A stretch of DNA of 60,014 nucleotides. Source: Gammaproteobacteria bacterium. GTDB taxonomy: Bacteria > Pseudomonadota > Gammaproteobacteria > Xanthomonadales > SZUA-36. The notes under the pieces are model-generated. The model searched no databases and was not told the DNA's origin. It was given only the letters and a program-made list of their open reading frames with translations. Made by a program: the position numbers and the translations under genes. Shown here piece by piece: positions 9,724 to 19,800 of the stretch; position 1 is the stretch's first letter; every line of letters starts with the position of its first letter. The DNA is taken from NCBI GenBank assembly GCA_024279945.1, contig JAJRRA010000016.1, forward strand, positions 1 to 60,014, read 5' to 3'.

Positions 9724-10215
9724 ATGATTGATCCAGACGGTTACAGGCCCAACGTTGCCATGGTCCTGGTGAACGGAGACCGCAGAGTCTTCTGGGCACG
9801 GCGATGTAATAATAGTGGATGGCAATTCCCGCAGGGCGGGATGCGTAGCGATGAGACGCCCGTTGAAGCTATGTACCGGGAGTTGAAAGAAGAAACGGGC
9901 CTGTCACCTGAGCAGGTGAAACTTCTCGGTTCTACACCCGGTTGGCTACGCTATCGTTTACCGCGGCGCTATCAAAGACATCACTCCAAGCCCCTGTGCA
10001 TCGGCCAGAAACAGGTTTGGTTTCTTTTGCATTTCACCGGCGATGACAAGGCCTTTGATCTGGATCAGACCGATGAGCCAGAATTCACCGGTTTCAAGTG
10101 GGTCGATTTCTGGTACCCGGCGGAAAATGTCGTTACCTTCAAGCGCCAGGTGTACCGGCGTGCCTTGTCCCTGCTGGAACCCATGGTTAAAACACAAATT
10201 TCGCCCCCAGCATGA
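9724..10215 (+). CDS. rppH: RNA pyrophosphohydrolase RppH (Nudix hydrolase)
   Basis: 163 residues beginning [17 protein letters not shown], the expected RppH N terminus, which fixes the start although the frame is open upstream. The Nudix box is complete: GG, Glu, then RELKEETGL. The downstream segments [11 protein letters not shown] and [11 protein letters not shown] are typical of the family. RppH removes pyrophosphate from the 5' triphosphate end of mRNA and so triggers RNase E-dependent decay. The last 29 bases overlap the 3' end of the convergent TonB-receptor gene. It is the only rightward gene among leftward transport genes here. Confidence 0.95.
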   Translation: MIDPDGYRPNVAMVLVNGDRRVFWARRCNNSGWQFPQGGMRSDETPVEAMYRELKEETGLSPEQVKLLGSTPGWLRYRLPRRYQRHHSKPLCIGQKQVWFLLHFTGDDKAFDLDQTDEPEFTGFKWVDFWYPAENVVTFKRQVYRRALSLLEPMVKTQISPPA

Positions 10216-12463
10216 AAGTCCGTGGTTTGTTAGGCCGCGCTCCGTAGGGCTCACGTCCTGCAATGTAGATATCGTCCGTCAGGTTTTCCACCAGGCTGTA
10301 GAGTTCCCAATTCCTATTGATTTCATAGTGCATCGAGAGATCAAAGATCATCGCCGATTCTGTTTTTTCAAATTCACCGCAACGGGCTTTGGTGCACACC
10401 GAAGTAACATAGTTTCCGCTGATGCTGAAAGACCAGGGGCCACCCCGCAGGCCCACGGAAGCCCACAGTTGCTGTTCCGGAACGTAGGGCACGGGGTCAC
10501 CCTTCTCCACCTGGCCAAAAAAATCGGACTTGAAACTGGTCTGGAATTCCGGGTTCATCCAGGAATAGGTGAGTTGAACGGGCATCTGCCAGTATTCACC
10601 CGCCTCAAACCAGGTTTGGAATGAAAGTTCAAGGCCAGGAATATGCACGCCATCGCCGTTGAAAGCATCACCGGGCTCGCAGTTGCCACCCGATGAGTTG
10701 GTGCAAACACCGACCAGGTTTTTATAATCGTTGAAAAAGAACATGGCCTCGAAGCTGAGGCGGTTTTGGTCGTAGCGCACACCGAGTTCGTAATTGGTGC
10801 TTTCTTCCGGATCGACGCCAGGGGCATTGCTCGGCGTGGCAAAGCCGCGGTGAATGCCGGCAACCAGGCGGGTAGAGCCGTTCAGTTGGTACAAGGCGCC
10901 GAGGCCGGGAAGCCAGATATCAAAATTGTTGTTGCGTGAATCTTTGAAATTATCAGGACCACGGCTGGCCGGATTGTCGCTGCTGGTATCGTAACGTACA
11001 CGCCGCAGCTTGATGTTTTCGTAGCGTAAGCCGGGGGTCAGTGTCCAGTGGTCCCATTCGATACGGTCATAGACGTAGGCCGCCCAGGCCCGGGCATCCT
11101 GTATCCGATTGCCGGCATTGCCCTGCAAGCCAATCTCATTGAGGATCAGTTGACCACCCTGTTGCTGGTAGTTGTCATTCCTTTGCAGGCGGTCTTCCTC
11201 GTCTTCGTGATAGCGCAGGCCAGCCTGCAGGCTGTGGACAACAGATCCGGTCTGGAGGGTCTGGTCGAACACCATCTGGACCCCGCGGGCATAATACTCG
11301 CGGGCGTTGTTGCGCAACTGAATGGATCCTTTCGCCGTATCGGCGCCGTTCAGTATGGATTGGAGTTCATCCGCGTTCAGACTGCCCAGTGATTCGCCAC
11401 TGTTGACTGCGGCAATAATTTTTGTCCAACTGGTGCGCTTGAATGATTGCGGATCATCGCTACCGTCAAAATCCATGCCTTCAGTTTTATACCAGGCACG
11501 CTTGGTATTGTTGTTATAAGCGGTGATGGTCAGGCTGGTTCCACTTTGCGTCTCCAACAGCCAGGACAACATGATCTGATTGTGTTCATTCTGCATTTCA
11601 TCATTCACCGAGGCGCCGTAGCGGCGTAGTCCGTCCCGGCCAAAATCCCGGTCGGTCAGTCCAAGGTAACTTTGCTGTGAATTTTCCTCAGAATACTGCA
11701 GCTTGATATCGAACTGCTGGTAAATACTCGCTGCCGGGTCGGAACTGAAACTGAATTTTGCCAGGTAATCTTTTTTGTCCAGTCCGGTTTTTGCCTTACT
11801 GCGATCAATCACCTGGTAGCCATCCGACTGCCACTGGTGGGTTTCAACCATGAATCGGGCCCGATCGGTTCCTCCTCCATACCAGCCATGTGCGCGCCAG
11901 GTGGAGTCAGAGCCATATTCGCCCTGTAGAAACCCGCTGTTTGATCCCGGTATGGGTGTGGATTTCAGGTTGATTGCACCACCCACGGTGTAGGGCCCCT
12001 GGGTGATGGATGCCGGTCCCTTAAGGACTTCAACCGCATTGATGCGGCCAAAAGTAGGGAAATAGTAGGCCGATGGGGCCGCATAGGGCGCCGGTGCGAT
12101 CAGCACGTTGTCTTCCATCAACGTGATCCTGCTGCTGCGCTCTGTTGCCGTGCCCCGGATGCTGATATTGGGACGAAGCGCCCAGCCGTCCTCTATCTGC
12201 AGGGAAACGCCGGGTACCCGGCGTAATGCACGGGCCACATCGGTTGTTTCGAATTCTTCCAGGTCCTCAGCTGTCAGCACACTGGCGCCTCCGGCGACAT
12301 CGCGAGCAGTTCGTGCAGTGCCCAGAATCGTCATGGCCTGCAATTGTGCACACTCCAGCCCACTGTCAAAACCAGCTTCCGTTGAAGGATCGAGGCAAAC
12401 AGCCATGCTGTATGCCGGTAAGGTGAGCAACGCAAATGCTGCCCCGGTACTCAATGCATTCAA
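10187..12463 (-). CDS. TonB-dependent outer-membrane receptor, FecA-like siderophore family
   Basis: 758 residues. A hydrophobic signal stretch is followed by a plug domain ([25 protein letters not shown] as key region, then [19 protein letters not shown] and [21 protein letters not shown]) and a 22-strand-type barrel ending in aromatic Phe (GAKFVF). The C-X5-C loop in [17 protein letters not shown] resembles FecA-like receptors. The start is a TTG with an AAGGAG Shine-Dalgarno. A near-perfect Fur-type palindrome lies about 50 bases upstream, so iron-repressed expression is likely. It imports an iron chelate, and the ligand is unknown. The gene is divergent from bfd. Confidence 0.9.
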   Translation of the reverse strand: MNALSTGAAFALLTLPAYSMAVCLDPSTEAGFDSGLECAQLQAMTILGTARTARDVAGGASVLTAEDLEEFETTDVARALRRVPGVSLQIEDGWALRPNISIRGTATERSSRITLMEDNVLIAPAPYAAPSAYYFPTFGRINAVEVLKGPASITQGPYTVGGAINLKSTPIPGSNSGFLQGEYGSDSTWRAHGWYGGGTDRARFMVETHQWQSDGYQVIDRSKAKTGLDKKDYLAKFSFSSDPAASIYQQFDIKLQYSEENSQQSYLGLTDRDFGRDGLRRYGASVNDEMQNEHNQIMLSWLLETQSGTSLTITAYNNNTKRAWYKTEGMDFDGSDDPQSFKRTSWTKIIAAVNSGESLGSLNADELQSILNGADTAKGSIQLRNNAREYYARGVQMVFDQTLQTGSVVHSLQAGLRYHEDEEDRLQRNDNYQQQGGQLILNEIGLQGNAGNRIQDARAWAAYVYDRIEWDHWTLTPGLRYENIKLRRVRYDTSSDNPASRGPDNFKDSRNNNFDIWLPGLGALYQLNGSTRLVAGIHRGFATPSNAPGVDPEESTNYELGVRYDQNRLSFEAMFFFNDYKNLVGVCTNSSGGNCEPGDAFNGDGVHIPGLELSFQTWFEAGEYWQMPVQLTYSWMNPEFQTSFKSDFFGQVEKGDPVPYVPEQQLWASVGLRGGPWSFSISGNYVTSVCTKARCGEFEKTESAMIFDLSMHYEINRNWELYSLVENLTDDIYIAGREPYGARPNKPRTFMLGAKFVF

Positions 12464-12508
12464 AGGTAAGTCTCCTTCTTGGTAACCTTTGCGGTAATAA
12501 TTTCCTTA

Positions 12509-12527
12509 AATGAGAATGATTCTCATT
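12509..12527. promoter_or_regulatory. Fur box 1 (TonB receptor promoter region)
   Basis: AATGAGAATGATTCTCATT is a perfect 9-1-9 inverted repeat containing the 7-1-7 Fur consensus form TGAGAAT-N-ATTCTCA. It lies 46 bases upstream of the receptor's start codon. By analogy with characterised Fur regulons it should mediate iron-dependent repression of the receptor, and possibly also of the divergent bfd. Confidence 0.85.
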
Positions 12528-12558
12528 ACAGAATCGCATAGTAACGGGAAAAAATGTA

Positions 12559-12577
12559 ATTGACAATCGTTCTCATT
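12559..12577. promoter_or_regulatory. Fur box 2 overlapping the bfd promoter
   Basis: ATTGACAATCGTTCTCATT contains TGACAAT-C-GTTCTCA, matching the Fur 7-1-7 form with two arm differences from the perfect box nearby. It covers the -35 hexamer and the spacer of the predicted bfd promoter, the classic position for repression. Confidence 0.75.
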
Positions 12578-12589
12578 TAGATTTATGAT
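12560..12589 (+). promoter_or_regulatory. predicted sigma-70 promoter of bfd
   Basis: TTGACA (12560-12565), an 18-base spacer and TATGAT (12584-12589) form a near-consensus housekeeping promoter 44 bases before the bfd start codon. Fur box 2 overlaps its -35 element and spacer, so bfd should be transcribed when iron is scarce. That agrees with Bfd's role in releasing iron from bacterioferritin. Confidence 0.7.
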
Positions 12590-12632
12590 CTGGGTCAATT
12601 ACTGCACTATTTGATTTGGGTAAGCTGGGTCC

Positions 12633-12848
12633 ATGTATATTTGCATCTGTCGCGCCGTAACCGATTCCGCCATCCACGAATTTGTCAGCGGCGGTGCTTC
12701 CAGTTTCAGAGACATAAGCAGTGCAACCGGCTGCGGAACGCAATGCGGTCGTTGTGTTGCGCAGGTACGGGAAGTAATGAATGAAGCGCTGGTCGATCAG
12801 GGTTTGCTGGCATCTTCGGAACAACTGCGGGTCGTTTCTTCGGCCTGA
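12633..12848 (+). CDS. bfd: bacterioferritin-associated ferredoxin
   Basis: 71 residues. The four cluster ligands are visible as MYICIC near the N terminus and GTQCGRC in the middle, the CxC...CxxC pattern of the Bfd [2Fe-2S] domain (BFD-like). Bfd docks on bacterioferritin and passes electrons to the haem, which releases stored iron as Fe2+. The next gene is bacterioferritin itself, 108 bases downstream. Length and composition are normal. The Shine-Dalgarno is weak. A strong predicted promoter with an overlapping Fur box lies just upstream. Confidence 0.93.
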   Translation: MYICICRAVTDSAIHEFVSGGASSFRDISSATGCGTQCGRCVAQVREVMNEALVDQGLLASSEQLRVVSSA

Positions 12849-12861
12849 TCTTTTGGCCCTG

Positions 12862-12880
12862 TATGCCAATGATTCTCATT
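12862..12880. promoter_or_regulatory. Fur-box-like site upstream of bfr
   Basis: The site contains TGCCAAT-G-ATTCTCA. The right arm is perfect and the left arm has two mismatches to the strong box at 12509-12527. It lies in the bfd-bfr gap. In many bacteria ferritin-type stores are raised when iron is plentiful, so binding here could repress or activate, and the sequence alone does not decide. Confidence 0.5.
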
Positions 12881-12956
12881 CCTGCAACGGAATGATTCCT
12901 TTTGTAGAATGATCTCCCAGGATCTCAGAGTCCTTTACCCCAATGGAGAGTTTTTG

Positions 12957-13424
12957 ATGAAAGGTGATGCCAAAGTTATTGAATTTCTGAACCGCGCTTT
13001 GCGCAATGAGCTGGCTGCAATCAGCCAGTATTTTTTGCATTCCCGCATGTTTAAAGACTGGGGTTTGCATGGCCTGGGTGATTATGAGTTTCAGGAATCT
13101 GTCGACGAAATGAAACATGCCGACCAGTTAATTGAGCGCATTCTGTTTCTCGAAGGCCTGCCGAACATGCAGGATGTCGGCAAGTTGAGAATTGGTGAGC
13201 ATACACAGGAAATGCTTGAATGTGACCTGGCACTCGAGATGGTAGCGATCCCGGATCTGCGTGAGGCAATTGAATACAGTGAATCCTGCAAAGACTACGT
13301 CAGCAGGGATGTGTTTGACAGTATCCTGTCATCGGAAGAAGAGCACGTTGACTGGCTGGAAACCCAGCTTGACCTGATCTCGAAAGTCGGTATCGAAAAC
13401 TACCAGCAATCCCAGATGAAGTAG
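12957..13424 (+). CDS. bfr: bacterioferritin
   Basis: 155 residues when started at the ATG at 12957, preceded by GGAGAG. In this numbering the ferroxidase ligands fall exactly where E. coli Bfr has them: Glu18, Glu51, His54, Glu94, Glu127 and His130. The haem ligand is Met52. This confirms the start over an upstream in-frame ATG at 12909. Bfr forms a 24-mer shell that oxidises Fe2+ and stores ferric mineral, with haem at subunit interfaces. It lies next to its electron donor bfd and ends in a strong hairpin terminator. Confidence 0.96.
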   Translation: MKGDAKVIEFLNRALRNELAAISQYFLHSRMFKDWGLHGLGDYEFQESVDEMKHADQLIERILFLEGLPNMQDVGKLRIGEHTQEMLECDLALEMVAIPDLREAIEYSESCKDYVSRDVFDSILSSEEEHVDWLETQLDLISKVGIENYQQSQMK

Positions 13425-13452
13425 TCATCAGGCCGGTAAACCCGTTCCGGAT

Positions 13453-13479
13453 AAAAAGCCCCGCATTGTGGGGTTTTTT
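13453..13479 (+). terminator. intrinsic terminator after bfr
   Basis: AAAAAGCCCC, a seven-base loop, then GGGGTTTTTT. The GC stem is flanked by an A tract and followed by six T residues. It lies 28 bases after the bfr stop, so it should terminate bfr before sufT. Confidence 0.85.
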
Positions 13480-13525
13480 ATCGCCACTTGAGAAATCATT
13501 CCATAGGCCGCACCTTTTCTGAATC

Positions 13526-14077
13526 ATGTTTTCCCAGACCAGCCAGCCCTGTACATTTCAACGCGATTGTACGGTCGTAATGATCCCGGCAGGGGATGAA
13601 GTCACCCTGCCTGCGGGTACCGTTGCTTATATCACCCAGGCTCTGGGCGGCAGTTTTACGGTGTTCGTTGACGGCAACCTGTTTCGCGTTGCCGGCGTCG
13701 ATGCCGATGCCATTGGCAAGGAACCGGTTTTGCCGCCCAGTCTGCCCGAGAATGCGACAGAAGAAGATATTGAACAGTTGTTGTGGGAGCAGATGAAGAC
13801 CGTATATGACCCGGAAATCCCAGTCAATATCGTCGATCTTGGGCTGGTTTACAGTTGTGAAATGGGGCGTGATGAACGGGGAGAGCGCACCGTTACGGTG
13901 GAGATGACCCTGACGGCACCCGGTTGCGGAATGGGTGACATCATCGTTGATGATGTGCGTTCAAAGCTGGCCCTGGTGCCGACCATCAGCAATGTTGAAG
14001 TAGAGCTGACTTTCGATCCGTTGTGGAATCACAGCATGATGTCTGAAGCCGCGAAGCTGGAAACCGGAATGTTCTGA
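13526..14077 (+). CDS. sufT: SufT-family Fe-S cluster assembly/maturation protein (MIP18/DUF59 domain)
   Basis: 183 residues. An N-terminal segment of about 80 residues is followed by a DUF59/MIP18 domain with the hallmarks TVYDPEIPVNIVDLGLVY and LTAPGCGMGDIIVDDV, including the conserved Cys. This two-part layout is that of the SufT subgroup, which helps mature Fe-S proteins under high demand. It is not next to a sufBCDS cluster here but follows bfd-bfr, so iron homeostasis genes are its context. The bfr terminator separates it from the genes upstream. It could also be annotated simply as a DUF59 protein. Confidence 0.85.
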   Translation: MFSQTSQPCTFQRDCTVVMIPAGDEVTLPAGTVAYITQALGGSFTVFVDGNLFRVAGVDADAIGKEPVLPPSLPENATEEDIEQLLWEQMKTVYDPEIPVNIVDLGLVYSCEMGRDERGERTVTVEMTLTAPGCGMGDIIVDDVRSKLALVPTISNVEVELTFDPLWNHSMMSEAAKLETGMF

Positions 14078-14133
14078 GCTGTTTTTTGACCCGGGTCAGA
14101 ACATGAATCGCGTTAGCCCGTTAGGCTGGAAAG

Positions 14134-14505
14134 ATGGGTCCCCTTGAAGGCAGATTAGAGCAAGAGCATGCAACCCTGGCTTGCATGATGACAATCTATT
14201 GCTCGCACCATCATGTCCCCTATGACGGCAAGCTTTGCGAACGCTGTGACTACCTTCTTGCTTATGCCAAAAAGCGCCTGGAGAAATGTCCCTACGGCGA
14301 GGCCAAGCCCGCTTGTTCCAAATGTCCCATTCATTGCTACAAACCGCTGCAACGGCAGCAAGTGCAGGCGGTAATGCGCTTTGCCGGGCCACGTATGCCC
14401 TGGCGCCATCCCGTACGCGCACTCATTCATGTGGTCGACAAGTTCCGCAAGGTTGTGCATCCAATGGAACTGCGAAGGCGGGCGAAGAAGGGGAAGAGCA
14501 CGTAA
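14134..14505 (+). CDS. YgbA-family protein (nitrous oxide-stimulated promoter family)
   Basis: 123 residues rich in Cys and His: MTIYCSHHH, GKLCERCDYLLAYAKKRLEKCPYGE, KPACSKCPIHCYKP, then VMRFAGPRM. This pattern identifies the YgbA family, whose genes respond to NO or nitrous oxide stress in enterics. The Cys/His arrangement suggests a bound metal or Fe-S cluster, which is inference. I see no clear NsrR palindrome upstream. The gene converges on btuB, and a hairpin lies between their 3' ends. Confidence 0.8.
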   Translation: MGPLEGRLEQEHATLACMMTIYCSHHHVPYDGKLCERCDYLLAYAKKRLEKCPYGEAKPACSKCPIHCYKPLQRQQVQAVMRFAGPRMPWRHPVRALIHVVDKFRKVVHPMELRRRAKKGKST

Positions 14506-14510
14506 GTGCG

Positions 14511-14546
14511 CTTGCGGGCGATTCTTTCATAGATTTCGCCCGCAAG
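14511..14546 (+). terminator. hairpin between convergent ygbA-like gene and btuB
   Basis: Perfect 11-base arms CTTGCGGGCGA and TCGCCCGCAAG around a 14-base loop, followed after four bases by TTTT. It begins six bases after the ygbA-like stop and lies 32 bases beyond the btuB stop. It is a plausible terminator for the rightward gene, and the T tract is short. Confidence 0.55.
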
Positions 14547-14577
14547 CAGGTTTTACTGATCATGTTTCAGCAGAATT

Positions 14578-16382
14578 CTACAAGGGCATCCAGGCCAGCG
14601 ATACGAAGTAGGAGCGGCCGGGGCTGTTGAAACCGAAGGCAGGCTCATAGTCCTCGTCCAGCAGATTGTCTCCCCTGAATTCCAGTCGCCATGCAGGCGT
14701 GAACAACCAGCCTGCTCGCAGATTGAGTAAGCGGTAACTGTCAAGCTTGATGCCACCGAAGTCCTTGCGCGCACCGGATGCGAACCACTCCAGCCCCAGC
14801 CAGGAGCCATTGGCGAATATATGGTCCAGTGTAATGGAGCCTTTTTCATCGGGCCGACGCAGTAGTGACTCACCGCTCGAGCGGTCTTCGGTATCCTGGA
14901 AGGTGACATTTGCATTCAGGGACCAGCTATCCCATGTGAGCGAGTAGTCAAGCTCCAGTCCCTCCAGGCGGGCCCGGGCGATATTGATGGCCTGGAATTT
15001 TTACCATTAAATGCAATCAGATCTTCAACATCGGTGCGGTACACCGTTGCTGAAAAGGTTCCTGCGGTATTATGTCGCCAGCGCAGGGCGAGTTCAGCGG
15101 AGGTGGAAGACTCCGGGTCCAGATCCGGATTCCCGGCAAAAAAGCCACCAAAACCGGGTGAAAATTGTTCACTCAGATTGGGCCCCCGAAAAGCGGATCC
15201 ATAACTACCGCTTAGTTGCCAGGCATCGCTGAAATCGTAAGCGGCCGCAAGCTGGCCCGTGAACTTGGTGCCAAAGCGACTGTTGTCGTCAAGGCGGCCG
15301 CCGATTTGCAGGTGGATGGAAGAAAAGTACTGGTCATAGCTGGCAAACAGGCCGGTATTGTTCCTGCTCTCATCCCAGGAAAACCTGGATTTTCCTTTTT
15401 CCTGGTAATAATCCAGCCCAAAGCTCAGCTTCCCCTGTTCTCCGGCAGACAGTTGATTCTGCCAGCTGAAATTGAAACGATTAGACTGGAAATCCGTAGC
15501 GAAGAACCCGAAGTCGGATTTAAGTTGGTCATCGATGTATCCACCCAGGATCTGGTACTGCCAATCTGCAGAAAAGTCACTGCGAAATTCCACCGAAGTG
15601 ACTATCTGACGTGCATCTGAAACACCCTGGTCAAACTCACTTTCGTTGTCCAGCGCCAGTAGATTGAAGTGCCAGCTACCGTAGTCGGTATCGGTTGATG
15701 CCTTTATTCCCAGGTTGACGCTTTCAAACCCGTCATTATCGGGGTTGTAGCTGTAACCGTTGGAGTTCTGTGCTGAAAAACCATCCACATTCCGGTATCC
15801 GGCGTTGATACTAAGCCGGGACCGGCCACTTTCGTAACCAAACCCGCCTTCAAACTGAGTTGTGCCATAACTACCACCTGTAAGCCGTGCATAGGGCGCG
15901 GGGCTGCTGCGCGTAAATACCTGGATGACACCGCCAATGGAATCGGAACCGTAAATACTACCGCGTGGCCCGCGAACAATCTCAATACGCTCGATCTGGT
16001 TAAGCGGTAATTGTTCCCAGGTATAAGCTCCGGTATTGGATGAACTGACGCGTACACCGTCAATCAATACCAGCACGTGGTTGGAGTTGCTGCCGCGCAG
16101 AAACACACTGGTCTGTGCACCCGGCCCGCCGGAGCGAACGATGTCCACTCCCGGCTGCAGGCGCAGCAGTTCAACCAGGTCCTGGGCAACCGAAAGCCCA
16201 ATATCTTCCCGGGTGATCACACTGACCGATGCCAGTGTTTTGTCAAGTGGTTCAGCCATACGTGACGGGGTGACCACCACGTCCGGTTTGAGCTCAAGTG
16301 TTTCCTCATCGTCTGCCTGAATGGAAGATGAGAAGCTGACTGCAGCCAGCAGCATTAAAGATAGAATATTCTGGGGTTTCAT
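14578..16382 (-). pseudogene. btuB: TonB-dependent vitamin B12 receptor BtuB, interrupted by one frameshift
   Basis: The frame from the ATG at 16382 encodes a signal peptide, the plug (PDVVVTPSRMAEPLDKTLAS, SVFLRGSNSNHVLVLIDGVR) and most of a 22-strand barrel, through VEDLIAFNGKN. It then shifts frame at a run of five A's (plus-strand T's at 14998-15002) and reaches an early stop at 14916. In the next frame the coding resumes at once (FQAINIARARLEGLELDYSL) and runs to a normal end with RGDNLLDEDYEPAFGFNSPG and SYFVSLAWMPL. One extra A restores a full ~600-residue BtuB. A cobalamin riboswitch and promoter precede it. Either a sequencing or consensus error or a recent slippage mutation is likely, because everything else looks intact. 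Confidence 0.88.
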
Positions 16383-16386
16383 TTTG

Positions 16387-16426
16387 CCTCCGTAGCGCAC
16401 ACCCGCGATTACAATGTGCTACGGAG
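16387..16426 (-). promoter_or_regulatory. hairpin sequestering the btuB ribosome-binding site
   Basis: CTCCGTAGC (minus-strand RNA 5' arm, 16426-16418) pairs perfectly over nine bases with GCTACGGAG (16396-16388). The 3' arm includes the GGAGG Shine-Dalgarno, which ends five bases before the btuB ATG at 16382. It lies between the cobalamin aptamer and the start codon, where a riboswitch expression platform is expected. It suggests control of translation initiation rather than termination, since no T tract is seen. Confidence 0.75.
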
Positions 16427-16490
16427 AAGGGGGCCGGGAGAAATCCACAGACCCAGGTTGCCCTCCGCAACACGGTTACTGCGAACTTTG

Positions 16491-16710
16491 GGCCGGTCTC
16501 CGGACTTGCGAATGCCCTGGAACGAATCAGATGTCCCAGAGCCTTTGCGGCGCCTTCCCACACATCGTGCAGTGGCATCAGGCCGCAAACAATCCACTGT
16601 GAAGCAGATTGGCTCGCTTACCGTTGCGGGGGCAGTGCCGGATTTTCACCGGCTTCCCGTTTCACCCGGCAGGCGTTAAGACCTGTTTATCCGGGCACCC
16701 AAAGCAATGG
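16491..16710 (-). ncRNA. cobalamin riboswitch in the btuB leader
   Basis: Reading the minus strand, the conserved core appears in order. GGGAAGCCGGTGAAAATCC is followed by GGCACTGCCCCCGCAACGG and TAAGCGAGC. Then come the B12 box GCCACTG (complement of 16570-16576), GGGAAGGCGCCGC, and the closing AAGTCCGGAGACCGGCC. These are the invariant elements of the adenosylcobalamin aptamer. Boundaries are approximate. The aptamer sits between an extended -10 promoter and the RBS-sequestering hairpin, so high cobalamin should shut down BtuB synthesis. Confidence 0.95.
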
Positions 16711-16746
16711 TCCCGCCGGATCCATCGGATTCGTGGCGGGGCTGAA

Positions 16747-16755
16747 ATTATAACA
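16747..16755 (-). promoter_or_regulatory. extended -10 promoter of the btuB leader
   Basis: The minus strand carries TGTTATAAT, a perfect extended -10 element (TGN-TATAAT) about 37 bases before the predicted aptamer. No good -35 hexamer is seen at 16-18 bases, which is usual for extended -10 promoters. Transcription would start near 16740. The 16711-16860 stretch holds nothing else that I can recognise. Confidence 0.6.
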
Positions 16756-16860
16756 GCAAAAGCATGACCGGCTCAGTCTTTACATTGCAAGAGAGGAGAC
16801 CTGCGGGAGGGTTTATTCGGACTACAGCGCAAACTCCGGATCCCTGGTGAAATGTTTGGG

Positions 16861-19800
16861 CTATTCGCTCAGGGATTTTAGTAAGTTTTGCAGGCTCAGT
16901 CGTGCGGTTTCGATCGAGAAATATTTCCGTACGTTTTCCAGGCCGCCCAGGGATATTCGGTTCCATAAGTCTTCGTCCTGGTAGAGGCGGACGATCTGGT
17001 CTGCAAATTCCTGCTCATTTTCCGCCACCAGGATATCTTCACCGGGCCGGGCGAACAGGCCTTCAACCGCTGCCGGAGTGGCCACCACCGGTTGACCACG
17101 GCTCATGCTCATGTTGACCTTGCCCTTGACGCCTGCACCGTATCGCAAGGGAGCAACCGCCATTCGGCACTGATTCAGCCAGGGGTCCAGGCTCTTGACG
17201 AAACCGTGGAATTGCACGCCATTGCCGTCTAGTGAGCTGATCTGTTCAGTGGCTTTGCTGCCGATCAGGTGGAACTGCAGGTCGGGCAGTTGTTGGCGGA
17301 CCCGTGGCCAGATACTGCGCACGAACCAGATTGCGGCATCGACATTGGGCGGATGCTGATAGCCACCAACGAAAAAAATATTCTTGCGTTCCGACCAGGG
17401 GTGTTGGCTTCCGCGTACTTCGTGAATATTGGTGATGATGTGCACTTTTGCCTTCGGTGCAGCCTGCTCCAGCACGGTTTTTTCCACCGGGCTGACCACC
17501 AGGGTTGCATCGGCTGCGGCAATGACCGCAAGTTCAGAACGGCGGGTTTGCGCCGCCACGCGTGTTAGTGGCAGGCTGTCTTCGAGTTCAGCCAGCCTTT
17601 CTCACGCAGGTAATGAAGATCCACCGTATCAAAAATAAATTTTGCATTGGGGCAATACCGTTCCAGCAGGGAAATGTAATTGACCGCGACGTAATGACGA
17701 CTGATCATGACAAAGTCGAATTCTGCACCACGATCACTGAAAAGGGTATGCAGGGATTCCAGCCAGGGGTTGTAAATGACCTCGACGCCATCCTGCTGCA
17801 AATCCGTGGTATAACGGCCGGCATGCCCCCGGTTATCGGCAAAAAAGGTGACGCCGTAACCGAGGCTGTTAAAACAGCCCAGCAAGTGACGCAGGCGGAG
17901 ACTGCCGGAATCCTGGTCCGTTTCCGGTGTATAGGCGTCGATGACCAGTATCCGGCCGTGCAAACGGTGATCACGCGCTTGCTTTAAAGCACCGATGTCA
18001 TTGGGGTCGGACAGCGGCCCCGGTTGCAGCGACAGTTCCGCCTGCCAGCGCTCAAGAAATTTGTTGCGGTTAATTTCCTGGTATCGTTTGGCGCCGCTGT
18101 TGATATCAGTGCCGGATGTGATTCCCTCGTGGTGCACGATGGTTGCCCGGGGCTGCACCCGGACTTTTAGGCCTTTTGCACGCACGCGAAAGGCCAGGTC
18201 GGTATCTTCATAATAGGCTGGCGAATACAGAGTGTCGAAGCCGCCGAGTTCGCGAAACAATTCTGTTTTGAGCATGATGCAGGCGCCGGAACAATAGTCC
18301 GTTTCCCGGGTATACAGGTATTCTGGTTTTTCTGGGTTGTCTCCACGGCCATAGTTCCAGCCTGAGCCATCGTTGAAAATAATAGCGCCGGACTCTTGCA
18401 GACTGCCGTCCGGATAGATCAGGCGAGCGCCGGCAAGGCCGGTATCCGGGAACTGTTCAAAGGTAGCGAGTAAGGCATCCAGCCACCCGTCCAGCACCTG
18501 AGTATCGTTATTGAGCAGGACAATATATTTTCCGCTCGCCTCGGTGCTGCCCCGGTTGCAACTGGCAATAAAACCGAGGTTTTCCTCGTTCCGGATGCAG
18601 ATCAGGCCGCCCACTGTTGCCAGGCGTTCCGCCGTTTCATCAGATGACTGATCATCGACAACGATCGTTTCAAACGGGGTCCGGCAGCTTGTATCGGCCA
18701 GGGAGCGAAGGCAGGCAGCGGTATAGGCCCACTTGTTGAATACCGGGATGATGACGGTGACTTCGGGCTGATCCGAAACCGGCAGTTGATCAGGTGGCTC
18801 GGGATTGCCGATTTCCTCGATCTGTTGGGTTTCCACTCCTTCCGGGGTGAAGGACTGGTGATGAGCCAGTTGGGAACGCATCAATGCACCGCGTAGCCCC
18901 TGGGTGTTGAGTGTACGCACCAGTTGGGAAAGAAGCAGCGGCCAGCGCAGAAGGTTCCAGGCGCGCGCCTGCATGAAATTATCCAATATCCGCCGACTCA
19001 CCCGGAACGGCCGGGTGATGCGCCAGGATGAACTTGCCAGCACCTGCTCATGGCTTGAGCGCAGTTGTGAAAACAGAACATGGGTCTGTTGGTGCGCAGA
19101 CTGCTCGTGTTGCAAGGCCTTCTGTACCGTTTTCAGTTGCCCTTCCAGGTGAATTCTGTTTGCCTGCAGTTCATCCTCAAGACTCTTGACCCACTTGATT
19201 TTCTGTTCCTGTTCTTCCTTCCTGGCGCGTTCACGTTCTTCCGCCCAGGCGGTCCGTTTTTCTACTGTATGCTGCAGTTTGGCGACCAGGCGATCCAACG
19301 TTCGATTCTGCGCCGCCAGGCTCGCCAGTTGGAAGGCACGGGCAGAATCCTGCAACTCGCTGTTGTCGGGCTGACTGATGCGCAGGTGGGTGAGAATTGT
19401 CCGCCGGACCGGGCGCGGCGGACAGAGAGTTTCATAGTGCTGCACCATCTGGCCGGGGCCGGGCAAGTGGTAGTTGCAAAGCCGCTTCCGCATGGACTCA
19501 ATTTCTTCCCTGTGATCGAACAGGTAGTGTATTTTTTCGACCAGTGAATCTGCATCGGCGTCGATCAGCCATCCGGTATCGCCATCGCTTATCCGCTCTG
19601 CCAGGCTGCCGATGCGTGTCGCGACGACCGGCACATTCAAATGCTGCATTTCGGACAGTGTGTAGCTGAAGGTCTCAGGCACAATGGATAACAGGGCGGA
19701 CAGGTGGGGGCCGATGTTTGCGATCAGGGCCGGCAATTCATCCCGCTGGTACTGAATAATGACATTGACGCCGCTGTGGCCGAAAAAATCCTCCCCCTCT

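Noticed and set aside
12909-12956. Upstream ATG giving a longer bacterioferritin
   Set aside because: Only the ATG at 12957 places Glu18, Glu51, Met52, His54, Glu94, Glu127 and His130 at the canonical positions, and it has a good Shine-Dalgarno.
16384-16860. Short open frames in the btuB leader as genes
   Set aside because: They lie over the cobalamin aptamer and its expression platform. Their apparent coding is explained by RNA structure conservation.
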